Source: Chamaea fasciata (taxonomy: Eukaryota; Chordata; Aves; Passeriformes; Sylviidae). From it: DNA of 64,000 nt. The stretch is taken from the NCBI GenBank assembly GCA_029207755.1, contig JARCOQ010000002.1, positions 4,960,001 through 5,024,000 on the forward strand, given 5' to 3'. Position numbers and translations under genes: made by a program. The notes below the pieces were generated by a model. It made no database searches, was not told where the DNA came from, and worked only from the letters and a program-made list of their open reading frames with translations. This document shows positions 23,473 to 35,960 of the stretch, piece by piece. Every line of letters starts with the position of its first letter. Position 1 is the stretch's first letter.

Positions 23473-25239
23473 GCTACTTGGCTGCACTGCAGAGAGGAGC
23501 CACTGTTAGGCAGCATTTTGGAGAGTTGGTGCCAAATAAAGGAGGTTGGAGGGTCAGAGCTAAACAATGGCATAACACTGATGATCTCAACCAGGTGAGA
23601 ACACCACAGACCTATTTTGCATCCCTAAATTCTATTTTTTTTTCTGGGATATTTTTTATATTTCATATGGTACTTATTTCTCTAGTGAGGTTGCAGGGGT
23701 TTGCCTCTATTGCTCTGCTCTAGTGGATGAAGGTGGAACTTGGAAATCCTAAGCACAAATATCCTAATCTCTCTTAGTCTGTCTCGGCAGCTTGGCTACC
23801 TCCATGAAACATGTGTGTACCTTATCTGGCCAAGCTGTGTGAGTTAACCAAAGTGAGCTGCAGGATTGGTGTTGTGCTGTGTGAGTTACATTCATCTTCG
23901 CCTCTCTGGGCTGTGCTTGTTGCAGTAATTAGCTCCCCAGAGGAGTAAAATGTCCTTCACTTTCAAATTACCCTTTAGCTGACATTAAAAAGGGATTTTA
24001 AAAAAAAAAATCAAATGCCTTCCTATAGGTGGTCCTTTGCAACTAGACATGGGGTATTTTGTTCTTACTGTCTTCCTTTACATGCTTAATTCTCTCTGTA
24101 GTAACCTTCACCAAAAAATTGACCTATGCTCCCCTGCTTTTTCTTTCTGTTCCTGGTATGAATGGAAAGGGCGTATCTGTCTGTTAATGGGGGAGGAGTG
24201 GGGAGGGGTAAACATATTTACCTCTGGCAGTTCCTGTGGCCACAGCATGGGGAATTGCACCTGGTTTGTGGTGCTACAGGCATTCGGCCCTGTTATGCTG
24301 CCAGCTTGCTGAATGTCGCTGGATATGGTGCAATCCATCTCCCTCACCATTTTCCAGCTGGTAAAATTAGGGATAATAGCACACAAGCCTTTCACAAAGT
24401 CTAAGCTAAATAATTGTGATGGGCTTTGAGCTCTTCAGATAGCGGGAGTTAAAAAACAAAGGCTTATATTTCAGCTCTGCCTGGTAATAATGCTGAATAG
24501 GATTCATCTCCTGTCCTGCTTAGTCATTTCTGCTATCTTGAAAGTGTGGCTGCCTGAGCTCACCCAATTTTCCCCTGGCAGGAGCTGTGAGGCTGATAGG
24601 CACTGCCAGACTGGGGGGCCGGTGATCCGCAGTGCCGTGGGCAGGAACGTGGGAGCCCGGCACAGGCAACCCTGTGCTTTAGTCATCTACAATCTGGCAG
24701 GGAATTGCATGGGCTGGTTATTCCTGGCACTTCCTAAACCACTCTTTTGTGGATACCAGTCAGGTTAGAGCTGATGGCTCGTATCAGAAATCTCTGAGAA
24801 ATTTCTGTGACAGAAATCTGTCCTTGCATAGGGCTCACTCTTTTTGTGTGTCTTTGTCTCATCCCATGTTACTGTATTTTCCTGCTAAACACTTCCAATT
24901 ATTCATGGTTTGTTGCAGTGTGCCACCTCCTATTCTTTCCTGTTGGAATTTCTTGCCTGGTTTTTTTACGTTCTTATTGTTGTATCATTGCATCACTTCT
25001 GTACCTCCGAATGTGCAGGAGAAATGGAACGAATTGTGGGCAGACTGTGCCTGAAAAATGGATAATCCATTGTATCCACTCTCTTGTTTCTTTCTTCAGT
25101 TTTTTTCTTCCCCTCCCTCGCCTTTCTGCCCTGTCCCTCAAAACCACGAGCAACTCGGTGGCATGACATCCTTTGTGGGAAGGGCTCTCAGTTGGGGAAC
25201 TGATTCTTTCTTTTTTTTTTAATGCCATCCACCTACCCA

Positions 25240-25500
25240 TTTCTCAAAAACCTGGGATTAGACACATTTGGAACACATCACTGTATTCCATATGTTTTTT
25301 CTATATTGTCCCCTTTGAGGCAGAGGTACTTTTTGTAATTTAGCCAGCATGTGGAGAACAATTACAATAAGAATATGTGTCCTTTTTTGGACATATCTGT
25401 ACACTTGTACCAATGCATTGTAAGGAAAAAAAATGTACTCTAAAAGGCATTTCTAAAAATGTAAATTAATACAGCCTCAGGCAATTGCGCAGCCCTCTGC
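25240..25500. promoter_or_regulatory. AT-rich islet with a perfect CArG-box word
   Basis: This AT-rich segment contains CCTTTTTTGG at 25381-25390, which fits the serum response factor consensus CC(A/T)6GG exactly, immediately followed by ACATATCTG. Nearby are CCATATG and repeated TGTAAATTAAT-type words. No repeat family was recognised. A consensus match of this length occurs by chance in long introns, so function is only suggested. Confidence 0.25.
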
Positions 25501-26364
25501 TCACAGATCTGGGCTTGTCTTTAAAATGAGCCCTCTTGTTTCCAGACTTTCTACGTCCCTTCCTTGTCAGGAAGGCAGGCGTGGAATCCCGAATGCTGTC
25601 TTGCCTTCAGACTGTGAAGAGCTGCAGTGTTTTGCTTGGGTGGGTTTCTGTGCAGCACTGGGCCTGAATGGTAAAGTCAGGACAGTCAGCTGGAATGATC
25701 TTTGAAAACTAAAGCAGCCTTTCCTGAAAAAGCCTCTTTACTGAAGGCTCCGAGTCGTGCCCTCCAGTCTGCTCCGGAGCCGTGTCTGGCTCCTCTCAGG
25801 CGTCCCTCAGGTTGATGGGAATGTGGCATTTGCTCTTTGCTGAGCCCTTTGCCTCCTCAGTGTCAATGAGGCTGCAAGGCTTGGGGGTCCTCCGCTGCCC
25901 TGAAAGGAGTTGCTGGAAACACAACCCTGCCCACACCATGTCTTCTTTTTGCTTCTCCTGCTGACTCTTCCCGTGTGCTCTGCCAGTTCCTGGTAAAATG
26001 AGGTGCTTGGTAATCATAATTGTCATATTTTATAGGATTTTCTGTCTTACAGTTTTATACTTTTCAGTCTGTCCCCCTGAGTAGAGGGATTGGTGGCATA
26101 GGCTGTTTGCGTATATTGACATAATGTGCTGAGAAGAGGTAAAGGATGCAAAGCTTTTTAAGTAGGATAGAAAAATCTTGAGTCAGAGATCCTGGTGCAT
26201 TGGAGACCAGCTCTACCAGCTGGGTGGGTTACTCAGCATCCTCCTAGGTTCAAGCCTGGGGCAAAAGGTTGTCTGGTGTTGAAAACAGTTTAATGCTGTC
26301 TCCCATCCTGAATTCAACATTTCCTCCTAATGTTGTCTGGGCAGTCCCAAATTCCTTTTTCTTG

Positions 26365-26387
26365 CCCCCCCCCCCCCCCCCCCCCCC
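26365..26387. repeat. Poly-C run, 23 bp
   Basis: Twenty-three consecutive C residues on the + strand (poly-G on the other), following TTTTTCTTG and preceding GATGAATAG. Such runs are rare in vertebrate DNA and could form an i-motif or, on the complementary strand, a G-quadruplex. They are also frequent sites of sequencing and assembly length error, so the exact count is unreliable. Confidence 0.9.
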
Positions 26388-26839
26388 GATGAATAGTTTC
26401 TCACTGTAAGCACAACTAAGAGAAGCTCTGAAAGATAAAAAGAGAATTACTGCGCACAAAAGGGGAGCCAGAAGGAGCCTGGGCTGGGTTGGGTGAGCAG
26501 GTGGTGGAGCCAGCAGGCTGTAAAGTGGGATGGGCAGAACCTGGTACCTACCTCCTTACCTCCTGTGCACTCGGCAGCTTTCCAGGGGCTGGAGAGGAGC
26601 TCAGGGACACCCATCTCTTCTCCCACCTGCACCTCCCCGCCAGCGCTGGGTACTGAGCGGCCAGCACGGCCTGGTGGCTCCCTGGCATGGGGGACCCTCT
26701 CCGAGTGTCACTGTCAGAGGCTGTTGGCATTTCTGGCAGCCCTTTTGGAGTACCGGGTGGCGGGGGAGAGGCACGGAGCGCGCGGGTTTCTGTGCTCGTG
26801 TGCCTCCAAAGAGTGTCTCAGTGTTAAATGGGGGAAGCG

Positions 26840-27005
26840 ACGACTGTGAGCGCAGCTGGTAACATATGGCACCCGTCCCCTGCCTTAGCAGTTGCTCAGT
26901 GAACTCTGAAAGTGGAATACGGTCCCCGTGGCTCCAGCCAGCTGCAGCACTGACAAATCCCGCAGTGGAGCGGCCGCTTATTCGATTACCGCCGAGAACT
27001 TCGCC
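26840..27005. promoter_or_regulatory. CpG-bearing islet with a NotI site inside the large intron
   Basis: Against CpG-poor flanks this segment retains many CpGs (AAGCGACGACTGTGAGCGCA near 26835, then CGGCCGC, TTCGATTACCGCCGAG) and includes the rare octamer GCGGCCGC at 26970-26977. It also carries the E-box-like words CAGCTGGTAACATATG. Retained CpGs without coding potential suggest an unmethylated regulatory element. No promoter motif or transcript start can be identified from sequence alone. Confidence 0.3.
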
Positions 27006-28111
27006 TTCCACCTTGCCTATTTTTCCTGCTGTGCTTCCCTGGGGAGGTTTTTGCTGTGCTTACTCTTCCTCCCACTCTTTTCTTTTCTTTTTATTTATTT
27101 TTTTTTAATTTGTTTTCCCTGGAGGATTGCTTTATTTGTTCTTTAGTTCCAGCCCCTCAGACTTGGTTGCTCTGCACTTCTGTCACTATCCTGCCCGGAG
27201 AGGCAGGGGCAGCTGTTTCTGCTGTTGATGCTGATGCTTTTCCTTGAGTTCTCTTGGAGAACAAGTAGGTCTGGTGATGAGCAATGGAGTCCCCATGTAG
27301 CAGAGGATGAGTGCAGTGCCCATTCCTCAGCTCTGTGCCACAAAATGCTCCTTGTGGTGTTGACGCACATCTTCTTGTTGAAAAACTACAAAACCAACCA
27401 AGTCAAACTGGTGGCTGGTGCTCAGGCAAACTGCAGAGCAGAGCAAGCCCAGTATCTCCTGGCAGCTAAATTACCAATCTACATGAGATGCTTTTTGTCA
27501 TCTCAGATATGACAGCACTGAACTTGAAATCCCACTGCTTCTGTCCCACCCTAGCTCTGATGATTTGGGATCCATGTCTCTAATTAGAGATGTTGCTGTT
27601 GAGCGTCAGGGGGAGAAGGGTTGTGGGAAGGGGGAGACGGGGAGATTTCTTCAGTTTCAAAGCTCCAGAGGGTCTCTGCCGTGCCTCTGCTACCCACAGG
27701 AGAGATGGGAAAGGGAAGGCAGTTTTTTGTGCTTTAGAGTCCCACAGTAGCCTGTTCCTTCAGCCCAAAGCCCTGGCAGGACTGGCCTTTCCCCCGTTTC
27801 CCTTCAGCTCCAGGTGGTGCAGGGCTTTGCTTTATGTGCTGAGAAGGAAACCTGACCTGCGCTGGGACAGGGCTGCCCCTTGTTGAGGAGAAGCTGGGGA
27901 GAGAAATTTTCCATCTTGATTCTGTGTCTGCCCTGTCAGTTTAGCCCTCTAACAGTTTTACAATCTTTATCTGATATAGGTTTAAGAGGATTTCCCTGGG
28001 TGCAGTGGGATTATTATAAGTCAGAGAGCAGTCTCCAGCTGATATTCCTTCAGCAAGTATTTATTTTAAGTGGGTTTAACAGTATTTAATTTTAAAAAAA
28101 AACTTTCTGGT

Positions 28112-28180
28112 GGTTTTTTGGGTGGATTTTTTGGGTGGATTTCTTTGGGGGTTTTTTTGGTTTGTTTTGTTTTTTCTTGC
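28112..28180. repeat. T/G-rich simple repeat
   Basis: A near-pure T and G stretch with the unit TTTTTTGGGTGGA repeated head to tail and then degenerating into TTTGGGGGTTTTTTTGG and TTTTGTTTTT. It is preceded by a short A-run. Low-complexity intronic DNA with no gene content. Confidence 0.7.
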
Positions 28181-30227
28181 ATGGTTTGTAAGTAAATTGT
28201 TTGTGCTATCAGAGAAGTAGAGCCTGAATAAAATGAAGAAATGTATTATTGCTTTCCAGGCTGGGGGTGGTGGAAGGAAAGCAGCAGCTGGAGGTGGGGA
28301 GGATAGAAGATAAAATAGTAATGTGGTGGGAAACGTAACATTATTCCATGCAGCACTGATTAGTAATGCTGCCAAACAGCTGTTTATAAATGGGAAGTGT
28401 AATGGGAAGCAGGAACATGAGAGTGCTGCAGGCACTGCTGGGTCATCATATGAGGAGGGGATGGCTTCTGTCAACCTTTTATCTGCCCCCTGGGGTATCA
28501 GGGACTGCCCAGGAGCATGGGGGGCTGGGGCTGTCCCATCCACCCTCCCTGGCCCCTGTGGGATGGTGCTCAAGTTGTTTTTTACACATAACACGCCCCC
28601 CCCTAGTTTAGGAATTCTGTGTCACCTTCAGAAAAGAGGAGCGGTGGTGACCTTTGGCATTGGGAAAGCTGTGCCTGTAGGAGAAAAATCTCCTTTCGAG
28701 CCACATGTGGGCTGTTTCTTTATCCTCTTCCCTCCCTCTGGCAGGCTTTATTGATGGCAGACGGCTCTGGGGCTGGATGTGTGTGCACGCATCCAGAAGT
28801 CGTGCTGTCTTAGTGAGAGCCGCCTTCTGGCCACCTGCACCCAGGCGGCATCCTAGTCCTTGGAGTATTTCAGAGGATGCTAATGGAGTGGGATTAGCCG
28901 CCCCACTTGCCCTTGCCATCAACTAGGGATGTTTCTGGAGAGCCTACAAAGAAAAGCCGGAGCTAACAGGGCAAACCCGAACAAAGGCGCTTTAGAATGC
29001 AGAGAGAAGCGTGATTTTTACCCTGAGGAGGCAAGAGGTGGGGCTGCTCTTCTCCCCATTTGAAGTCTGAATGAGCCTCTGCCTTGAGGGATCTTGGATG
29101 ACTGAGTTGGTGCTAATGGTCTGGATGCCCTTCAGTGTCCCTGCTCTGCCCCTGCTCCCGTTCCTTGACTGTTGTGTTTCAACATATTGCGCCCTTCAGG
29201 GCTTTATTCCTTGCTGCTTGAGAGTTAAAATGATAATTTAGGGCTCTCCAAAGAAAAGTAGAGCTATGGATGGCTGCCCTGGGGAAGTGTGTCATGGCAG
29301 GCAGGGTTTTCTGGACAGGAGTGCCTCTGTGCTAGCACTTAACTTCCTCAGACCCTGTCATCCTTCATTTTTAGCTGCTTATTCAAGAGAGCAAGACTTT
29401 CATAAAGCCATTTCTTACCGAAAGCATTTCCTGATTGTAGCTTGTAATGCCAAACATACCGAGGGTGAGAAGGTTTAGAGAGATCAGTAGAGTTTTCCTT
29501 ACGGCATGGTGCTGCTGCGTGGGAGCAAAGAGATCCAAGAGCGCCGGGTTACTTATCAGAGGGTTAATGTTGGGCTCTGTGTCCACTGAAAAATTGCAGG
29601 AAAATTGCATCAGCGTTCCACAGATGACCACAGGTGCTCTGGCAGTCTGTTGTCACCTTTTGAGCTCTCTCAGGTGTACTGATGCCACCTGTCCACAGAC
29701 AGGACTCCGTGCAAATCTGCAGGTGATGGTTGCGCTTGACGGGTGGCCCACCTGGCACGGCGGCTGGAAGCGGGGAGAACTGGCACAGCAATGTGTGCCT
29801 GTGGGGAAGGGACTGTGAGTGGAGAGGTGGCATTATCAGGGGCATGAGTCCATCGTTTGGAGAGATTCTGTGCTTTGAAGGAGCTCCTTTGTTGTGGGTA
29901 CGGGCCAGAAGGGCCGCCCTGAGAGGGCCGGGTGCTGTGGGACAGCGTGAAAGGTGCACTGTGGCCACAGGGGTGCTTCCAGTGTCTTCCCTTCTGCAGA
30001 AGCTGGGAGCACTGCCCATCATCCAAACAGCCCCTCTCCAGTAGAGCCGCTGAAGCCAGACGAGTGTATCAGCATATCCAGAGGACTGGTGCAGGGAAAA
30101 GCATCCCTTTGCATGAGGAGTTCCTGCCTCCAGGGGCAAAGATGGAGCCCTTTGGCTGCCGTGGGATAGGGAATTGTGGCACCCCTGCCCCTTAGGAAAG
30201 GGAAGGTTGTGGTCATCCCGGTGCTGG

Positions 30228-30440
30228 GCAGTGGGAAGGAGAGCAAATGAAGGCGTGCAAGGCAGAGAGAGTGAGCGGGCTGAGGGAGATGGAGGTGAAT
30301 GGGGTTAAAAACCAAGTGAAGGGTGAGAGGAGAGGGTAAAAGGGAGCAGGAAGAAAAGCAGGAACAGCAGCAAGGGGAAGGCAAGAGGTGGAGGGAGTGT
30401 AGAAGCGGCAGGTAGACGACCCTGGAGGGGAGTTTCTGTG
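30228..30440. repeat. Purine-rich (GA-rich) low-complexity tract
   Basis: About 210 bp in which the + strand is strongly G and A rich, with repeated GGGAAGG, GAGAGG and GGAGGG words. On the opposite strand it yields a 226-codon Leu, Ser, Pro and Cys-rich open frame that is a compositional artefact. Long purine tracts may adopt triplex structures; no function is shown here. Confidence 0.6.
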
Positions 30441-32279
30441 CTGTTAAGAGCAGTGGGGTGTGTAGGTTGTCGTCTTGGAGGCACTGAAGCAGGGAGGACT
30501 GAAATGGGGATGACCAGACCGGGACTGTGGTTGGGGTGGAAGGAGTGTCCCTGCTCCCTCCTGCAATGGGAGGAGGCCCCAGAACTGCCAGAGACATGGA
30601 TCCCTCTCCATCTGGCCTCCTTCTGCAGAGCTTTGTGGGGGGCTCTTCCCCTATTCTTCCCATGTGTCCTTCCAGTGCCCTAGATGCTGTTTCAGGCATT
30701 TGACTCTGGAGCAGACAATGGGGATTTCTTCCATCAGAGCTGACAGGGTGCAGTAATTACCTTTGCACTGCTGCCTCCTACCTTTTATTCCTCTCCCTTT
30801 GTGACTGGGATGTCAGAGGCAGTGATGGTGCTTTGAGGAGCTCCTTTTGAAGCGACTTTGTGAGTCACAGGGCCTGGTGAGCAGTGGGGGAGTGAGACGT
30901 GGTGCCGGGCACTCTCAGATCCTCTCAGCTCCCTTGTGTCCATGGCCAGAGCAGTGTGTCCTGCGTGCCCATCCTCGGAGACACCGGGCTTCTCAGATGC
31001 CATCTGCTTAGAGAGGCTCTTGGTGGGGGTTTGATGTGGATGGAGGGAAGGGGGGAGAGAGGAGTGCTGGGCTGGGCAGCAGTGCTGTGGTTTTGGGTTG
31101 TGCCCATGGAGCCTGTTGCTGTGAAAAGCGTAGCGCTGGCTCGGGGTGCTGCATGAGTGCGGAGCTCTGCCCCGTGGCAGCAGTGGGATGAGTTCCTGCA
31201 GGCGGCCCTGTCACAGATCATCAGAACAGCAAGATGGACTTGCTGTCTCCTGTGGTGTGTTCAGGCCACAGGATGCTCTGGGAGGGCCGAGTTAAGCTGG
31301 ATAACTGTGGACAGTTTGCACTAATGAGATGTTTTAGATGACACGTGTGCCCCCAGGAGTCACTGTAAGAACCCACCCCTCCTCGAATCTCTCACTGAAA
31401 GGCTAGAAGGTGCTGTCTGTCACTGCCGAAGTGTCATGAGTTGGAGCCAGGCACCACAGTCCCAGCTCTGTTACTGGTCCACTGAGCTGATGCCCACAGG
31501 GCCACCCACCCTGTCCCTTGCTATCCTCTGGTTGAAGTTGACAAGACTGAAATGCGAGTGCTCCTGTTGACTGCCAGGACTTAGCAGTGCTGTTGAGCAC
31601 TCAGGGGATGCTGTGTGGAGCAGTAGGACAGCCAGCCAGCCTGTCTGTGAAACCCCTGTACGCCAGCCAGAGCAGAGGCTGATTAAGCTTATGAAACCTG
31701 ACAAGATCACAGCCCAAGGTGGTATTGCTGGAGGCTGCTTGACTGGAAACCACGTTCCTGTTGCAGGAACACGAGCATTAGGGATATGTCTCTTGAAGCC
31801 TGTCATGACACACAGCTAGCCCCTGTGAACGTCGCTCACAGCTGTTATCCTGCCAGCGGAGTGCAGGAAGAGCCTCCTCCCAAAAGGAGCACTGGCTGCA
31901 TCTGCTTGCAAATCAGGAGCAGTTCCTCATTCTCGGCCACCTTGGTGTTGAATGGATGGTCCCCTGAGAAGTCAGTGCTGACCAGGGTACTGCTCTTTTG
32001 GCTCTGCACGTCCAGCGACCCCTTCATCTTGGCTGGTGTGTGTCCCCAAAATAATCAGGCTTTGTGACCTGTGAAGGACGTCCCCATAGCCCTGCTACCC
32101 CATCAATGGCCTGTGTCACTTTGACCCCAGATGAGGAGCTGTTTGCCCATCTGTCAGGGCATGGCAGTCGGTGCCTGAGGGTGCTGTTTGCTGCCTGCTG
32201 TAGGTCTGGGAGCTGGCAGAGCAGGCATTGCTGCAGGAGGCTCTGTGGTCTGCTCACCATCAGCTAAAATAAGCTCTGA

Positions 32280-32520
32280 AGCGATGCATCCTGTGGTACA
32301 ACCTGGGTGGGAGACTACCTGACTCACCGCCTCCGCCAAGCAGCTATTGCAAGGATCTTCGTGCCACTTGTTGTGGAGCTGTATGAAATCAGAGGCTTAT
32401 ATTTCCTAGCAATCAGTATTTCTCACGCAGGCGCTGCCCTCGGATTCCTCCTGGTCGGATTTGTGCTCGTTTGTGCTCGTCTGGGAGAAGCAGCAGCAGC
32501 AGCAGCTTCTTAAACAGACC
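32280..32520. promoter_or_regulatory. Possible conserved non-coding islet ending in a CAG run
   Basis: The segment combines retained CpGs (CACCGCCTCCGCC, ATCTTCGTGCC, CACGCAGGCGCTG) with AT-rich words in a way unlike the surrounding intron. It then has a short direct repeat TTTGTGCTCG (about 32459 and 32469) and a run of five CAG units at 32491-32505 flanked by AGAAG and CTTCT. There is no coding signature. Calling it regulatory is an inference from composition. Confidence 0.25.
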
Positions 32521-33399
32521 GGCTCTTACGCCTTTGTTTCCTTCAGCCCCACAGGGTTAATCTCCTCCTTGGCACCTGATTATTTGCTGCTGCAGGGTGT
32601 GTGTTTGAAATTCTCATTTAGCTGGCTTTAATCCCCATCTGGGAGCTGTGTCCAGGTCCCAGGGGCTGGGGGTGGGATAATACCTGAGCCCCCCCTGGAG
32701 CAGCTCAGTCGCCTCTGCCTCTCCCTGCAGCTGGTGGCTCTCAGGTGTCCCCGAGGGAGGTACTGAGGTGAATGGGCCACTTCCCAAATGGTTACCAGGC
32801 ATTTTGTGTTCCTTTGTGAGGCTGGTGACCATTGGTATTGCTGGCTTAGCAGCGGGCCTGCTGAGAGACAGGGATGATGGGGGCTTGCGGGGCTGCATGC
32901 TCAGGTGAGAGATGGAGCTCCCCTTCCCCTGCTCTTGCCATGACCTCCCCTCCTTCACCTCTGAAGCACTTCAGGCATTGACACAGCTGGCAAACATCAC
33001 TACATCCCCACAAGCTTCTCTCACCCTCCTGCAGCTCCAGCTTTTTGCCTGGCACTTCTGCAGGTAATGGCACCCAGTACTTTCCAAGCCATTGCTCCAT
33101 CTTGCTGCCTTCTCCTTCTGCCCCAGAGATGCCCACAATTACCTTTTCAGTGTTCCTCTGGCACCCGCTCGCCTTGATGCCTGGTCCAGGACGTCACACT
33201 GTCACCTTCCCCTCTCCCTTGGGGCAAGAGCATTCCCAGTGGAGCTCAGGGTGCTCTCTCTCCCTGCCTATGTGTCGCCCCTTCTCCCCCAACCCTATAG
33301 GAAGCAGGTCTGGTCTCCCTAACGTAAGTTGCCTGCTGTTTTTTAGGATGCTGGGTTTCCTCTCCCGTTCACTTTTCCCTGCTCCAGGTGCTCCTGTCG

Positions 33400-33680
33400 G
33401 TGTGTAATTAGCTGGCAGAGCGCACAGGAGTGGCTCCCCGGGGTGCTCTCCGGCTGACACGAGCAGCAGACGGTGACTAAAGCGGAGACAGCTCGCTTTG
33501 TACGCCTCGTCCTCCTCGCTGCTGCTGCCGGCAGCTCCAAAGGGATCGCAGATGTGGGATAAACGGGAGCGCTTTGAACGAGTGGCACCGTAATCCCTCC
33601 CTGCCCCCGCCCCTCTTGCCCCCCTTTTTGCAGACATTAGTTTGATTAAAATTGCATGAGCCCACACACGGGTGTATTTT
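33400..33680. promoter_or_regulatory. CpG cluster inside the large intron, candidate regulatory element or alternative promoter
   Basis: CpGs are clearly denser here than in the flanking kilobases (CCCCGGGG, CTCCGGCTGACACGAGCAG, GACGGTGACTAAAGCGG, TACGCCTCGTCC, AAACGGGAGCGC, GAACGAGTGGCACCG), followed by a GC-box-like CCCCCGCCCC at about 33605 and then an abrupt AT-rich edge with ATTAGTTTGATTAAAATTG. A GC box beside a CpG cluster suits a promoter or enhancer. No TATA box with a matching splice donor was recognised, so the direction of any transcription is unknown. Confidence 0.35.
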
Positions 33681-35453
33681 ATTTTATTTATCTCCTCCTA
33701 GTGAGAGGCTGGTTTGAGGTCTGCTCTGTGGGAAAGCAGCCAGAGGGATGCTGGGGAATTCGGGGTGTTTTAAAAAACTTTTCCCTCTGTGGAGATTGCA
33801 GCTGGCTGCTGTGGGGCTGGTTGTACTGGTGAGACCTGCTTTTCCTGTGGGATGCTAAACACAAGCACCTTCTTCCCAGCAGAGCCTGAGGTCCTTGGTG
33901 GTGGTGCCTGGGCGTGTGCTGGGCGGGCTGGAGCCCCTTCCAACGCTGCTGTAGGGCAGCGGCATCTGGAAGGGTCCAGTAGGGTTGCTCCAGCAAAACT
34001 TCACCCAAGGCTTTCCCCATCCCTGAGGGCATCTCCATGGCTGAGGGTGGGTGTAAAGAGCCGGTGTAAAACATAGGAATTAACTCACAGTATAGGTAAA
34101 AAGGAAATAGATGCATTCTCTTTCAGCCGGGTTTGTGCACCCAGATTGGCCACAAGTAAAGTCTTCATTACCATTTGAAGCAGCCTTCTTGTCTCCTCTA
34201 GAAATGGGGAGATGGCACGAAGGGTTAGATTACTTTGTTGTGCAGCCGTATTCCACTCTGTAAATGCAGTGTTTTTGCCAATGCTATGGCAGTGCTATGT
34301 CAAAACTCCTCGGTGAGCATTTGTAGTACAGGCTGTCTTACTGCCTCATCCAGGGGCATGTACGGTTCAGCTTTTGCACGTTTTCCCCTGTTTTGGAAAA
34401 GAAAGATGCCGTTTCCTTCCCTTCAGGAGGGTTTACTTTTAATGAAATGTTGCAAAGCGCAGTATGACTCCTGTGAGAGCTCTGTTACGCTCCAAGTGAG
34501 GTTTCCTTGTCTGTATCTTTGTCGTGCCCTCCTCGTGCCTCTGCGTTTTTCCCCAAGCGGAGCAGCGAGCGAAAGGGGCTGGTTGCTCCCAAATGTGCTT
34601 ATCCCAGGGCATTGTGAGCTGCCTGGAGGTTTAATCTTTTCTTCTCAGACATCACTGTGCAGCACGGGGCTCTGGGGAGACGGGCTGGGGTAGCTGGAGA
34701 ACCAGCTGGCTGCTCAGCCCTGAACTCCTCCAGCTCAGCCACTCTGTCAGGTCCGCAAGCCCACGCACTTTTTACCAGGTGGAAATGCAGTGGGAGCTGT
34801 ATGTTCACGACTTCCTCTCCTCCTCCTTGCCCGCAAGGGTGAAATGGTTGTGTAGTGTCTAAAGGATAGCGAGGTTTCATGCAGCAGCAGTGCAGGACCC
34901 TGATGGGTGCTCTGTGCAAGGGGCTCACAACCCCACGAGGTCCTGCCCCTCTAAGGCAAGAGGAGCCCCCCACAGCCCTTGCTGTAATCTAGTGCAAGAT
35001 GTGGCCATCACCTGCCGTCCCCTGGCACTGAGTGCCTTTAGTGACTATCTCCCTTTAGGAGGAGTGGGACCCTGCAAGAGTCCCTTTCAATGCCACCACC
35101 CACAGGTCTTGCTCCAGGATGCAGCAACACCCAGGTTTGATGGGAGTATGACCTGCAGAACACAATTCCCTGGGTTTCTTGGGAGCGTGGCTGCTTGTCT
35201 TCCCATGGCCTGGAAATCTTTGCTGGCTGGTAGGGGTTAGCATAACAAAGTGTCAGGTGAGAGGGAGGCGTTGAATTTCAAGAAACCAGCAACTGAGCAA
35301 TGAAATCTCCTTGCTTCTAATTCCAGCCCAGGAGTCCCTCTTGCTTACCTTGGAGCAAATCTGCTGTAATGCATAGGAAACAGCTCGGCAACTGCAGCTC
35401 TGGCTGTCATCGAGGTGGAGGCTGAGGTTTATTAAAGACCTGCAGAGGTCTGT

Positions 35454-35476
35454 AAAAAAAAAAAAAAAAAAAAAAA
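35454..35476. repeat. Poly-A run, 23 bp
   Basis: Twenty-three consecutive A residues preceded by GAGGTCTGT and followed by GAATTATG. No retroposon body or target-site duplication was recognised on the 5' side. Probably a length-variable microsatellite. Confidence 0.9.
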
Positions 35477-35619
35477 GAATTATGATCTTCTCGGGCTTAG
35501 TCATCTCAAGTTAAATATTTGAATAGGTAGGGGCAAGCATTTTGCTGAAATTGGATGATCCCTTTCATATTTACGTTTGGTTACGCTTGCTCTGCGTGTA
35601 TTTGGATGCTTGGCCAGGG

Positions 35620-35960
35620 GCAGGGAGGGAGGTGAGGGATGAAAGGGACTTAGTACAGAGAGGGGAAAACAGGAGCAGGGAGTGATTAGAATGGAGAAGA
35701 AAGCAAAGGAAACTACTGAAGGTTAAAAATAATAACAATTAGGCTGGGGGGAACCAAGAAGAGGCAGCAAAATAAATCGGGGCCTTTGAAGAAAAAATGG
35801 GATAGACAGTGAAGCCTTTTATTAAAATCTAAATGGCTGACTCTGAAGATAAATGAGGTTGCAAAGAAACAATGAAAACAATAAAAAGTGGAAGACAGGA
35901 AGGAGGGAAATATTTAAAAGGAAAATGAGAGGTTTTCACAGGTGTGTGCGATTGAGCATG
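35620..35960. repeat. Purine-rich, AT-leaning low-complexity segment
   Basis: The + strand is dominated by A and G (AGAAGAAAGCAAAGGAAACT, AAGAAAAAATGGGATAGACA, AGACAGGAAGGAGGGAAATA). No open frame of interest or repeat family was recognised. Listed to describe a stretch otherwise without features. Confidence 0.45.

Noticed and set aside
30019..30699. 226-codon minus-strand open frame
   Set aside because: It is Leu, Ser, Pro and Cys-rich because it reads the complement of the GA-rich tract; no domain, no splice or promoter context.
33900..33990. Possible CR1 word (CCCCTTCCAACG)
   Set aside because: Flanking sequence does not continue the CR1 consensus on either side, so the match is chance.
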